From positions 129,106 through 193,105 of the forward strand of contig CALBGP010000001.1 in NCBI GenBank assembly GCA_937892845.1: a stretch of DNA of 64,000 nt, read 5' to 3'. Below the pieces are notes generated by a model. That model was not told the DNA's origin. It made no database searches and saw nothing but the letters and a program-made list of their open reading frames with translations. Origin of the DNA: an uncultured Eggerthellaceae bacterium (GTDB lineage Bacteria; Actinomycetota; Coriobacteriia; Coriobacteriales; Eggerthellaceae). How positions within the stretch are numbered: position 1 is the first letter of the stretch; every line of letters begins with the position of its first letter. Positions 51,276 through 59,848 of this stretch are shown piece after piece. Position numbers and translations under genes: made by a program.

Positions 51276-51284
51276 ATTATAACA
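51276..51284 (-). promoter_or_regulatory. phoH: Extended -10 promoter giving a leaderless phoH mRNA
   Basis: On the minus strand TGT-TATAAT (51284-51276) is a perfect extended -10 element. Its end is 6 nt from the phoH ATG, so transcription should begin at or next to the start codon. I see no -35 match. Confidence 0.6.
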
Positions 51285-51388
51285 GAGGACATCATATGCA
51301 TCCGCTCGGCGCAATCCTCCATACACGCTGCAAAGGAAAACGGACCCGGGAAACCCCAGGTCCGTTTCAATCAGGGCTTACGGGAAGA

Positions 51389-52093
51389 CTACGCGTGGCT
51401 CTTCTCGTCGTGGCCCATATGGTCCTCACCGACAATGGTGTGCTTCTGAGGATCATAGACCATGCCGCCATGCTCCTTGCCGAAGAACATGAGGTTGGTC
51501 AAAGCCAGACCCTCGATGTTGGCCAGATAGGCATGCAGCAGGGTGAAGCAAATGAACAGATACATCATGAAGTAATGCACGATGCGCATGCTCATAGCTC
51601 CGCCGAACAGATTGACCGCATCTGCAAAGAACGGCAGATTGGCAGTCGGGCTCCACAGGCACAGGCCGGTGAAGAACATGAACAGCAGCAGCGGTGCGAC
51701 GGCCAGGTAGCTAAGCTTCTGAGGAACACCGAGCTTTGCGCTCAACGGATGGGTCTTACGCAGGAACAGATAGTACTTGATCCATTCGATGAGTTGATGC
51801 TTGTTGTCAGACTGGGGCAGCCAGCCCTTCACGTCCAGATCCATCTCGCGAGAGCCGCCGTACGGAGAGCTCTTGACGAAGAAGGCCAGGATGACACGGA
51901 CAACAGCATTGATGGCAATCACGAAGCCCAAGAAGATATGGACGCCACGGGCGATTCCCATGAATTCCGGCCAGAACGGGAAGTGAATGCAGAAACCGGT
52001 CACGATCAAGAGAATCATGGAAATGAGGTTGACCCAGTGGGTGATACGGAACGGCAGCGGATGGGCCTCACGGTAATGTGCGAGATGCGCCAT
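51389..52093 (-). CDS. hyaC: Membrane b-type cytochrome of uptake hydrogenase (HyaC)
   Basis: 234 residues with four to five membrane helices. Candidate haem histidines are in PFRITHWVNLIS near residue 19, ARGVHIFLGF near 49, MRIVHYFMMYLF and TLLHAYLANIEG near 165-185. It passes electrons from HyaA to menaquinone. The ATG touches the hyaB stop directly (TAAATG). It is the last gene of hyaABC; no hyaD protease or hyp genes follow in the window. Confidence 0.92.
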   Translation of the reverse strand: MAHLAHYREAHPLPFRITHWVNLISMILLIVTGFCIHFPFWPEFMGIARGVHIFLGFVIAINAVVRVILAFFVKSSPYGGSREMDLDVKGWLPQSDNKHQLIEWIKYYLFLRKTHPLSAKLGVPQKLSYLAVAPLLLFMFFTGLCLWSPTANLPFFADAVNLFGGAMSMRIVHYFMMYLFICFTLLHAYLANIEGLALTNLMFFGKEHGGMVYDPQKHTIVGEDHMGHDEKSHA

Positions 52094-53776
52094 TTACTTC
52101 ACCCCCCAAGGGCTGGTAACGGTTTCGAACTTCTTGCCCGTCTTGGGTTCAACAACATGAACAGCGCAAGCAGTGCAAGGATCGAAGCTGTGGATGGTAC
52201 GGAGCGCGTTGATGGGCTTCTCCACATCGGCAACGGGGCAGCCGATGAGGGCCTGCTCCATGGGGCCATGCACGCCATCGGGATCCATGGGGGCAAGGTT
52301 CCACGTAGAAGGAATGATGATCTGATATTCCTGGATCTTGCCGTCCTTGACCTTTTCGGAATGATAGAGAGCACCGCGCGGAGCCTCCCAGAAACCGGTG
52401 CCTTCACCGGTAATCTGCTCAGGAGCATTGAAGTACGTGCTGTCACCGCTGTTGAGGGCTTCACACAGCTCCTGGACCCACTCCTGCATGAGGGTGGCGA
52501 CATAAACGGTCTCAATCTGGCGAGCACCGGTACGTCCGAGGGTGTTCTGCAGAACGCTGAGATCGCCGGGCTTGGCGCCGAGGGCGACCAGCAAGTTGTC
52601 GATTCCCTTCTTGACGAACTCGTTACCGCGCTGATAGGCAACCATGAGGCGTGCGAAACCGCCGGTCTCAAGGGGCTTGCCATCATAGCGGGGGCACTTG
52701 ACCCACGTGTAACGATCATCGACATCGTACTCGGTGAAAGCAGGATGCACGCCCTGCTCGAAGGGAGGCAGGTCTGCGTCGCCTTCATACCAGGAGCGAC
52801 CGACATACTCGGTGATCTTCGCCTCATCGACATCGAACAGCTTGAAGTTCTCGTCGACGACGCCAGCCTCCAGATAGCGGTTGTTCATGCGTTCGGTCAT
52901 AGAGGTCTCGGCCGTGAACGGACGCTCGAAGACACCCCACGCGCCATAGCGGCCGCAGCCCTTGCCGAAGGACAGAGCTTCGGGATAGAAAGCGGCGACA
53001 GCAAGCGTGTCGGGGATCAAGCGGGTGGTGCACCACTCGTAGAGCTCGTCAACGAGACCCTTGAGGTCATCGAGCTTCTCGGCGGTGGGAACGAAGGCGG
53101 TGCCACCGGGAACGATGGTCATGATGTGGGGCATCTTGCCGCCCAGCAGACCGGCAATCTCGGACGCCTTGGCCTGCATCTGCAGCGCCTCCAGGTAATG
53201 AGCGGTCAGGATGAGGTTGGCTTCCGGAGTGAGCTTGTACTCATTGGTGCCGTTCTTGTAGGCCTCCTCGGTGGGGAACCAGTTGCCGCTGAAGATGGAG
53301 AGCTGGCCGTTTTGTGCGAACTTGGTCAGTCGCTCCGCAAGCGTTTGGTAATCAGCCGTGGGGGTGCCCAATTCCTGAGCAAGGTTGTAGCATTCGGCAA
53401 CGTCTGCCTTCAGAGCATTCAGCGGATCAACGTAATCAAGCGCGGCAAGGTTGTAGAACCACAGAATATGGCTGTGGAGGAACTGCGCGCCCTCGATGAG
53501 GTTGCGGATGATGCGGGCATTGTTGGGAATGGTGATGCCGTAAGCGTTTTCAGCTGCAATCGAAGAGGCATGCTGATGGGAAACCGGGCACACACCGCAG
53601 ATACGCTGCACGATATGAGCTGCATCCTCGGGAGTGCGGTCCTGGACCACGAGCTCCATACCGCGGAAGCAACCACCGGAAATCCACGCCTTGGTTACAA
53701 CACCGTCTTCGACTTCCATCTCAGCGCGGAGATGGCCTTCGATACGGGTGATCGGGTCGATGATGGAACGCGTCAT
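52094..53776 (-). CDS. hyaB: Uptake NiFe hydrogenase large subunit (group 1)
   Basis: 560 residues. Nickel ligands are in RICGVCPVSHQHA (Cys60, Cys63) and DPCTACAVHV near the C-terminus. About 20 residues follow the conserved histidine (VVEPKTGKKFETVTSPWGVK), the usual extension removed by a maturation protease. That contrasts with the cytosolic hydA here, which has none. The enzyme oxidises H2 at the outer face, exported with the Tat-signalled small subunit. It starts 3 nt after the hyaA stop. Confidence 0.95.
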   Translation of the reverse strand: MTRSIIDPITRIEGHLRAEMEVEDGVVTKAWISGGCFRGMELVVQDRTPEDAAHIVQRICGVCPVSHQHASSIAAENAYGITIPNNARIIRNLIEGAQFLHSHILWFYNLAALDYVDPLNALKADVAECYNLAQELGTPTADYQTLAERLTKFAQNGQLSIFSGNWFPTEEAYKNGTNEYKLTPEANLILTAHYLEALQMQAKASEIAGLLGGKMPHIMTIVPGGTAFVPTAEKLDDLKGLVDELYEWCTTRLIPDTLAVAAFYPEALSFGKGCGRYGAWGVFERPFTAETSMTERMNNRYLEAGVVDENFKLFDVDEAKITEYVGRSWYEGDADLPPFEQGVHPAFTEYDVDDRYTWVKCPRYDGKPLETGGFARLMVAYQRGNEFVKKGIDNLLVALGAKPGDLSVLQNTLGRTGARQIETVYVATLMQEWVQELCEALNSGDSTYFNAPEQITGEGTGFWEAPRGALYHSEKVKDGKIQEYQIIIPSTWNLAPMDPDGVHGPMEQALIGCPVADVEKPINALRTIHSFDPCTACAVHVVEPKTGKKFETVTSPWGVK

Positions 53777-53779
53777 TGC

Positions 53780-55018
53780 CTATTCGCCTCCCTTCTTGGA
53801 ATTCTTGGCAGCGGCCATATCCTCAGCAGAGTACTGACCGATGGACTTGTCAGGATGCTTGGCATCCCAGTTGCGGACCTTCTCGAAGTCAGCGCCATTG
53901 GGCACGCGGCCAGCAGCCTTCATGCCGAAGCCATGGACCACCAGAGCGGCAGCAACGATGCCCGTGATACCCAAAGCAACGGTACCGGGCTGGAAGACGA
54001 TGTCGCCCAGACGCAGGTCGCGATGACGCTTGTAGAACGGGGTGTTGGTCTCGACCCAGTTCTGACCCGGGTTCATCGGATTGGCCTCGCAGCAGCCAAC
54101 GCACGGAGCGCCGGCTTCGACGCACCAGCTGCGACGGTGGTTGTAGCGGACCACGCCGCAATTCGCCTTCGTCTGAGGACCGCGGCAACCCAGAGGATAG
54201 AGGCAGTAGCCCATGGCCTCTTCGGGGGAACCGAACTGATAGACGAATTCGCCGTTTTCGAAATGACCGCGGCGCTGGCAGTTGTCATGCACGGTCTGAC
54301 CGAAAATCTGCTTGGGCTTGTTTTCGCTGGTCAGCTCAGGCATGCGGTTCATCAGAACCACATCGACGAGAACAGAGCACAGCCACTCGGGATTCGGGGG
54401 GCAACCGGGAATGTTGATGACCGGCGTGTCGATGCCCTGCTCCTGAAGGAACTGCTGCACACCGAGAGCCTGGCTGGGGTTGGGATGGGCAGCCATCCAA
54501 CCACCGTTGACGGCGCAGGAACCAAGCGCGACAACCGCATTGGCATGCTCAGCAGCCTCAATCAGATGCTCATGGCCGGGAACGCCTGCAACACGAATCG
54601 CATTGCCATCCCATGCCTTCTGAACAGCACCTTCGTAGACGACCAGGTAGTTGCCCGCGGCGATGGTCTGAGCCTTCGCCTCTTCCATCGAATGGCCCGC
54701 GGCAGCGCTCAAGGTCTCGCTGTAGTTCAGGGAGATCATCTCCAGAACCACGGCAGCCGGGTCGGGAGCATCGATCTGAGCGAAAGCTTCCGTGCAACCG
54801 GTGCAAGACGCGCCCTCCAGCCAGATGACCGGATACAGGTTGCCCTGCGTGGCACCGATGACGGATTCCTCGAGCGCGTGAGCAACACGAGGGGCAGCCG
54901 CCTCGCCAAGTCCGACCATGACGGCAAGCGTGCCACACAGTTTCATGAAGCTACGACGCGAAACTCCCCTCGCCTCGAGCATACCCTGAAACTCTGAGAC
55001 AGTAGCCTCATTGTCCAT
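53780..55018 (-). CDS. hyaA: Uptake NiFe hydrogenase small subunit with Tat signal (group 1)
   Basis: 412 residues. The twin-arginine signal is SRRSFMKLCGTLAVMVG (residues 20-36). Cluster ligands appear in GASCTGCTEAF (Cys72, Cys75), GSCAVNGGW, PGCPPNPEW and YPLGCRGPQTKANCG. A C-terminal helix (about 335-360) anchors it to the membrane next to HyaC. I start at the ATG at 55018 because TTTAGGAGGTG lies upstream. It leads the hyaABC operon. Confidence 0.94.
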   Translation of the reverse strand: MDNEATVSEFQGMLEARGVSRRSFMKLCGTLAVMVGLGEAAAPRVAHALEESVIGATQGNLYPVIWLEGASCTGCTEAFAQIDAPDPAAVVLEMISLNYSETLSAAAGHSMEEAKAQTIAAGNYLVVYEGAVQKAWDGNAIRVAGVPGHEHLIEAAEHANAVVALGSCAVNGGWMAAHPNPSQALGVQQFLQEQGIDTPVINIPGCPPNPEWLCSVLVDVVLMNRMPELTSENKPKQIFGQTVHDNCQRRGHFENGEFVYQFGSPEEAMGYCLYPLGCRGPQTKANCGVVRYNHRRSWCVEAGAPCVGCCEANPMNPGQNWVETNTPFYKRHRDLRLGDIVFQPGTVALGITGIVAAALVVHGFGMKAAGRVPNGADFEKVRNWDAKHPDKSIGQYSAEDMAAAKNSKKGGE

Positions 55019-55294
55019 ACGTACACCTCCTAAACGGATAATTACTGACTGCTGCATTATCCAACTTTTGTTGACGAAATGGCACCAGATTAATCCCTTT
55101 CCGAAATCATCCAAAATAGCTCGATAAGCGGTTACGAAATGTTACGGTGGATTTCAGTCGTAGCACGATATACCGCTCGCCGGCCGTCATCGGCCCCGTC
55201 AGACCAGCTGATGGGGCCATATGCAAAAAATCGGAGGGGAAAGCCCCTCCGATTCATCCCCGCATGGGGTTTATTGCAAAATATGAAAACGCAA
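55019..55294. promoter_or_regulatory. hyaABC promoter region and rubrerythrin 3' end
   Basis: 276 bases. GTTACG occurs at 55131-55136 and 55141-55146, a direct repeat on one helical turn, as used by many response regulators. On the minus strand GATAAT about 40 nt before the hyaA start is a possible -10. The rubrerythrin terminator is at the right end. Confidence 0.45.
55229..55254 (-). terminator. Intrinsic terminator after rubrerythrin
   Basis: AATCGGAGGGG (55229-55239) pairs with CCCCTCCGATT (55244-55254). On the minus strand a run of six T completes a textbook terminator 40 nt after the stop. Confidence 0.92.
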
Positions 55295-55834
55295 TCAGTA
55301 GTTCTCGGCACGGATTTCGAAATACTCACGGCCATGTGCGCAAACAGGGCAGACCTCGGGAGCCTCTTTGCCGATATGGATGTGACCGCAGTTACTGCAC
55401 TTCCAAGCATAGACATCGCCGCGCTTGAAAACCTCACCGGCATTGATGCGCTCGATCAGGGCACGGTAACGGGCCTCATGCTCTTTCTCAACACCCGCGA
55501 CACCATCGAAAAGCTCAGCGATGTCGGCGAAGCCCTCTTCCCGTGCGGTAGCCGCAAATTCCGCGTACATATCCGTCCACTCGTAGTTCTCACCCGAGGC
55601 GGCATCGGCGAGGTTTTCCAAGGTGGTAGGCACTTTACCGCCATGGAGGAGCTTGAACCAGAGCTTGGCATGCTCGGCTTCGTTTTTCGCCGTCTCAGCG
55701 AATATGTTCTGGATCTGGACGTAGCCATCCTTCTTCGCCTGAGAGGCATAGTACTGATACTTGGTATGAGCCTGTGACTCTCCCGCGAATGCGGCCGCCA
55801 GATTTTTCTCGGTTTGCGATCCCTTGAGTTCCAT
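55295..55834 (-). CDS. rbr: Rubrerythrin
   Basis: 179 residues. The N-terminal four-helix diiron domain has AGESQAHTKYQYYA near residue 18 and AKNEAEHAKLWFK near 47. The C-terminal rubredoxin site is CSNCGH and CPVC (near 146 and 161). Rubrerythrin reduces hydrogen peroxide in anaerobes using NAD(P)H-derived electrons. The ATG at 55834 follows GAAAGGAGCG. It stands alone with its own terminator. Confidence 0.95.
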   Translation of the reverse strand: MELKGSQTEKNLAAAFAGESQAHTKYQYYASQAKKDGYVQIQNIFAETAKNEAEHAKLWFKLLHGGKVPTTLENLADAASGENYEWTDMYAEFAATAREEGFADIAELFDGVAGVEKEHEARYRALIERINAGEVFKRGDVYAWKCSNCGHIHIGKEAPEVCPVCAHGREYFEIRAENY

Positions 55835-55938
55835 GAAGCGCTCCTTTCTAGAAACGATATGATGCAATGGTATCACCGGAATGCCGAAAGAGCCTTGCGC
55901 TCTCCGGCAAGCAGGCAATCACCATATGGCAATGAACA

Positions 55939-56850
55939 TCATCGAGCAGGACGGCATACGCCATCTTCGCACACGAGGAAGCCCTCGGATTGAAGATCGG
56001 ACAGAATGGATTCCATCAATTCGCGTCCAACCTCGGACCTGCCCGCCCGCATTTCGGTCTCCGAAAGCTTCATGCTGAGAGACTCGACCGAAACACCTTC
56101 AGGGCAAGCAAGCACTTCACGAACGATCCACGAACGTTTCTGACGCCTCGAACCCTCAAAAGCGCTCTGTCTGGTGTAGGCCTTAGACCTTCGCGAGGGG
56201 TTGGAAAAGTTCTTTTTCAGATAGGCTCCGTAATCGAGCAACGCATAGTACCAACCCCTGACATCCTCGTCGGGGCAGAAACGCTCGACAAGAGCCGCTA
56301 TCTGCTTATCCGTTACTTCAGCTTCCTCGGGAAAGAAATGATGGATGATGACAGCGCGCACATTTGTTTCGACGTAAACCGAGGGGATATCGAAAGCGAA
56401 GGCCAAGATTCCTGCGGCCGTAGCCTTGCCGATGCCTGGCAACTGCTGCAGGGCTCCGGCATCTGGAGGCATGACACCACCATACTCGGCCGAACAGACC
56501 TGAGCCGCCTTATGCAAAGCCAGAGCACGACGGTTGTAACCCATGCCTTGCCATTCCTCAAGCACGTCTGACGCTGATGCGGCGGCTAAGGCATCAACCA
56601 CGGGAAATCGGCCCATGAAGCGCTCCCAACGACCCAGTACGCGAGCCACCTGCGTCTGCTGAAGCATGGCCTCGGAAATCCATATCGCATACGGGTCACG
56701 TGTATTGCGCCAGGGCAAGTCACGATAGAGCTCCACCCCCTTCGCGCGTATGAAGGAACGGAAGCGCTCCGTAAACGCATCGTCGAAAGCATCTGGGGAG
56801 GAAAATTCCCCCACCGACCCCGCTAGACGATCGAGCGAGCAGTCAGCCAA
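55939..56850 (-). CDS. MutY-like HhH-GPD DNA glycosylase lacking the iron-sulfur cluster
   Basis: 303 residues. The glycosylase core is clear: PWRNTRDPYAIWISEAMLQQTQV near residue 46 (split as PWRNTRDPYAIW and EAMLQQTQV) with the catalytic Glu, and the hairpin LPGIGKATAAGI near 138. Where MutY has its catalytic Asp (LDGNV) this protein has YVETNV, and the four C-terminal cluster cysteines are missing after DYGAYLKKN. No NUDIX-like 8-oxoG domain follows; the end looks like a winged helix. I chose the TTG at 56850, with CCGGAGGG 8 nt upstream and 4 nt past the Rrf2 stop. Confidence 0.78.
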   Translation of the reverse strand: MADCSLDRLAGSVGEFSSPDAFDDAFTERFRSFIRAKGVELYRDLPWRNTRDPYAIWISEAMLQQTQVARVLGRWERFMGRFPVVDALAAASASDVLEEWQGMGYNRRALALHKAAQVCSAEYGGVMPPDAGALQQLPGIGKATAAGILAFAFDIPSVYVETNVRAVIIHHFFPEEAEVTDKQIAALVERFCPDEDVRGWYYALLDYGAYLKKNFSNPSRRSKAYTRQSAFEGSRRQKRSWIVREVLACPEGVSVESLSMKLSETEMRAGRSEVGRELMESILSDLQSEGFLVCEDGVCRPAR

Positions 56851-56854
56851 GGTC

Positions 56855-57313
56855 TCAGCCCTCCGGCGTACACGGCGCAGCGCAAGCCGAGTCATCGGAC
56901 GATTCGGCATCTTCGGCATGGTCGAACAGCTGCGTCAACGTGATGGAACCGAAATACGACCGCAGAAGCTCGTCCGCGCCACGCCACACCCTGCTGTACT
57001 CGCAGTGCCCGCTCCTCGCGCAGCAAGAAGGATCCGCCGAGCAAAGGGCCATGCACATAGGACCCTGGAGGGCCTCAAGGACATCAAGCAGCGTGGTAGT
57101 TGAAGGATCGCACGCAAGGGCAAGCCCGCCCTTGGCGCCACGCACGGTCTTGAGCAGTCCGGCATGAACCAAGCCATGCTGGATGCTGCGGGCGAAAGCA
57201 TAGGGAATCTCTTCGGCTTCAGCCACCTCGGACACGGATACGTAGGCATCTCCGCTCCGATATGCGGCGCGGATGATCCTGCAGGCGTAATCACTGCGAC
57301 GGTTGAGCTCCAT
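56855..57313 (-). CDS. Rrf2-family transcriptional regulator (probable Fe-S sensor)
   Basis: 152 residues. The winged-helix domain opens MELNRRSDYACRII and contains RGAKGGLALA near residue 58. Cys91, Cys97/98 and Cys104 follow in the position and approximate spacing of the IscR/NsrR cluster ligands, so it may sense redox state, NO or Fe-S supply. The ATG at 57313 lies within the end of the degenerate AAA gene (23-nt overlap), and a glycosylase gene follows after 4 nt. The C-terminus adds two more cysteines. Confidence 0.88.
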   Translation of the reverse strand: MELNRRSDYACRIIRAAYRSGDAYVSVSEVAEAEEIPYAFARSIQHGLVHAGLLKTVRGAKGGLALACDPSTTTLLDVLEALQGPMCMALCSADPSCCARSGHCEYSRVWRGADELLRSYFGSITLTQLFDHAEDAESSDDSACAAPCTPEG

Positions 57314-58916
57314 CGCAACCTCCTTCCGCGTCACCGCTGGAGATTCCACCCTGGCAAGCGGTGGACGTTTCGGGGACAGAATCAGCTTGACGGCGCGAAG
57401 ACGTGTCGAATGCATCGAAGTCCGCATCGATGGTCGAAGTGAACGCCGAAGCGACCGCATCCTCCAAGATCCTGTACTCCTGGGAATCAAGCGGCTGGAA
57501 AGCGGCGAGATGCTCATACATGAGACTCTGCGAAACGGGGATGTAGGCACGGGCCGCCAAGCTCTGCCTATACGCTTCCTCAACGGCTTCCCGTGCCGCA
57601 AGGGCGATGTCATACCGGGAAACATTGCGAGAAAGCCTGGTCAAAGCGGTAATATTGAGCTTGCGAACCGAAGGGTGCTCATCGGCGATCCTCTTCCAGA
57701 TCTGCCTGCGGTCTATCTCGTCGGGCAGATAGATATCGACGACGTTCATTGGCTCGAGCATGTCATAGAGATAGCCCTGGTCATCGGAATCTCCGCCCAT
57801 GGACGCCAGAACATAGATGTCGGGATTTTCCACCGCAGATCGAATGAGCATGAGCGCATCTCGGGAAGCCCTTGCCATGCTTGCTGCGAGGATGCCCTGC
57901 GAATCATCGGCAGCGGCGGCCTGTATGAGTGGAACCCCCCATACATCGATATCCTCCAGAACCAGCACGCTCGGCGCCTCAAGCGACATTCGTCCGGAAG
58001 CCATCTTGGCTCGGCGATCGGCGGCCATGGTCACACACAGCACAGGCATGCCTTGCGGCCCCGGCTGCATCTGAACGCGCATGGCAGGCAAATCAAGTTC
58101 ACCGACAACAGCGGACATGAAATATCCGGCATCTTCGCGCGATGACGTCCTGAACACGATCGACCCGAAGGCGGAAAGCTTATCAAGGCCATGCTGGACG
58201 CGAAGCGTATCGATGAGCGCCTTGAGTTCATCATCCCCGCCAAGGCCGATGCCCAATGCGCGCGTGTCTTCAATCACGGTGTCGAAACCGGTGAGATCGG
58301 CAAACGCCAGACGGTTTACAGCCTGTTTCTCGTGACCTTTAGGCGCACCGCCATCTGATGCCGCCCCGGGAAGGCGCACGCTCACTATCTTGGCCTTGCC
58401 CTTCCCTTTTGCGGGTTCCGCATCATCGGCAGATACGGCATCGCCTGCCACCGAAGCTGAAACCTGGGATCCGTCTTGCTTGGAAGGCATGAAAGGCGAA
58501 GCCGCTTCGGGGCCTATTTCCTCAGTGATTATCTCGGCCATCTCCGCAAGATCTTCCCGCGAAATCCCGAATTCAGACAGTTTGTCGAAAGCCAGCGATT
58601 GAAGCTTTCGGCCAAACTCCTCAACCTCATCTTCCCCGAGGACGGGTTCGAGCTTATCGAATACATATTCGGCAATGGACCTCTCGCCAAGCTCGCAGGC
58701 AATAGACCACGCCTCCCGAAGCGCCGTGATGGCGAGTGCGTCGGGCAGGTGGCTTCCCTTGCTCAGCTGTTCATAGGCCGTGAGGAACAAATGCATGGCC
58801 AGGACATGGTCTCCGGAATCATACGCGTCATGAGCTGCGCCCATATAATCCGCGCTGCGGTCAAGGCCATCGCTTCCGTCGAAGCGCCGTTCGTTGTCGT
58901 TACTGCTTTCGTACAT
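57291..58916 (-). CDS. Degenerate AAA-type ATPase domain protein
   Basis: 541 residues. An N-terminal helical region (about 10-130) resembles TPR-like repeats, followed by an acidic and alanine-rich linker. The AAA-like core has SVLVLEDIDVWG near residue 335, like Walker B, and helical-lid features near 415-470. Where Walker A should be there is SIVFRTSSREDAGYF, with no GxxGxGK, so nucleotide binding is doubtful. The ATG follows AGGAGGTGGGC. It overlaps the Rrf2 gene by 23 nt. I do not recognise a named family; a pseudo-ATPase scaffold is a guess. Confidence 0.65.
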   Translation of the reverse strand: MYESSNDNERRFDGSDGLDRSADYMGAAHDAYDSGDHVLAMHLFLTAYEQLSKGSHLPDALAITALREAWSIACELGERSIAEYVFDKLEPVLGEDEVEEFGRKLQSLAFDKLSEFGISREDLAEMAEIITEEIGPEAASPFMPSKQDGSQVSASVAGDAVSADDAEPAKGKGKAKIVSVRLPGAASDGGAPKGHEKQAVNRLAFADLTGFDTVIEDTRALGIGLGGDDELKALIDTLRVQHGLDKLSAFGSIVFRTSSREDAGYFMSAVVGELDLPAMRVQMQPGPQGMPVLCVTMAADRRAKMASGRMSLEAPSVLVLEDIDVWGVPLIQAAAADDSQGILAASMARASRDALMLIRSAVENPDIYVLASMGGDSDDQGYLYDMLEPMNVVDIYLPDEIDRRQIWKRIADEHPSVRKLNITALTRLSRNVSRYDIALAAREAVEEAYRQSLAARAYIPVSQSLMYEHLAAFQPLDSQEYRILEDAVASAFTSTIDADFDAFDTSSRRQADSVPETSTACQGGISSGDAEGGCDGAQPSQ

Positions 58917-59063
58917 GAAGCCCACCTCCTCTACAGAGTTCAAATGGCAATGTTTCAGTATCAGTTTAATCGAATCCGCATATTACGCAAATGCGACGCA
59001 AACTCCCGCCTCTGCCATCTGCAATTCTCCACACCTACCGCGCAGCATGCGGCCTGCAGGGAC

Positions 59064-59798
59064 TTAGGGAATGCAAATGGGCGCAGGATCATCGGACCAC
59101 TCCAAAATGGTCCAGCCATTGCGCTTGGCGCATCGCGAAAGCGGATTGTCGGGATTGACCGCAAAGGGATGCACTGCCGCTGAGAGCATCGCCGCATCTG
59201 AATGATGATCGCCGAAAGCATGGGAGAGTTCCCAAGCGCCTTCGCCATATTTTGCATCGGCGTATTCCTTGATGGCCCGTACCTTCGCTTCGCCTTCGAT
59301 GCACTCGCCTTCGACACGCGTGATATAGCGTCCTTCGGAATCAACAGCCATGTGCGTCGCAAGCTGGCCATCGACAGGATGGCATTGGACAGCACGACGC
59401 ACAATGGGCTCAAATGTGGCCGAGACTATGAGAACCTCCACGCCATCCGCCTGCAGACGCTCCATGGTCTGATGCGCCTGAGCACGGAAACGTCCACCCG
59501 ATTCAATCACGGAATCGTAGAAATCCATCAGAAACTGGTCAGCGCGCTTTTTGTCCATGCCTTCAAATGCGGTAAACACCAGACCGCGAACCCATGCCTC
59601 TTCCTGAGGCAGGCGAAGCTTGTATGCCGCAGCCCAGAGCAGGATCTTGCTGAGAATTCGCTTACGGATCATTCCGTTTCTCTTGAGGTGCCGGACAAGC
59701 ATCACCGGGGAGTTCCCCTTAATGCACGTTCCATCGAAATCGAACGCAGCGATTCGAACCTTGCTGGAAACAGCAGGGTCGCTTTGGTTGCATACCAT
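59064..59798 (-). CDS. HAD-superfamily hydrolase, subfamily IB (SerB-like phosphatase)
   Basis: 244 residues. HAD motif I is AAFDFDGTCIKGNS near residue 17, motif II IVSATFEPIV near 123 and motif IV AFGDHHSDAAML near 193. The family includes phosphoserine phosphatase and lysophosphatidate-type enzymes; the substrate cannot be told. The ATG follows AAGGAGATTATCC. It precedes nothing obvious and follows the ABC exporter genes on the same strand by 50 nt. Confidence 0.88.
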   Translation of the reverse strand: MVCNQSDPAVSSKVRIAAFDFDGTCIKGNSPVMLVRHLKRNGMIRKRILSKILLWAAAYKLRLPQEEAWVRGLVFTAFEGMDKKRADQFLMDFYDSVIESGGRFRAQAHQTMERLQADGVEVLIVSATFEPIVRRAVQCHPVDGQLATHMAVDSEGRYITRVEGECIEGEAKVRAIKEYADAKYGEGAWELSHAFGDHHSDAAMLSAAVHPFAVNPDNPLSRCAKRNGWTILEWSDDPAPICIP

Positions 59799-59848
59799 GC
59801 GGATAATCTCCTTGGATCAATCGCGGTCATTGTCGCAGCAAAGCTGAA

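Noticed and set aside
51296..54997. A very long open frame on the plus strand opposite hyaABC
   Set aside because: It mirrors the codon bias of the three hydrogenase genes on the other strand; its translation lacks recognisable domains and has low-complexity composition.
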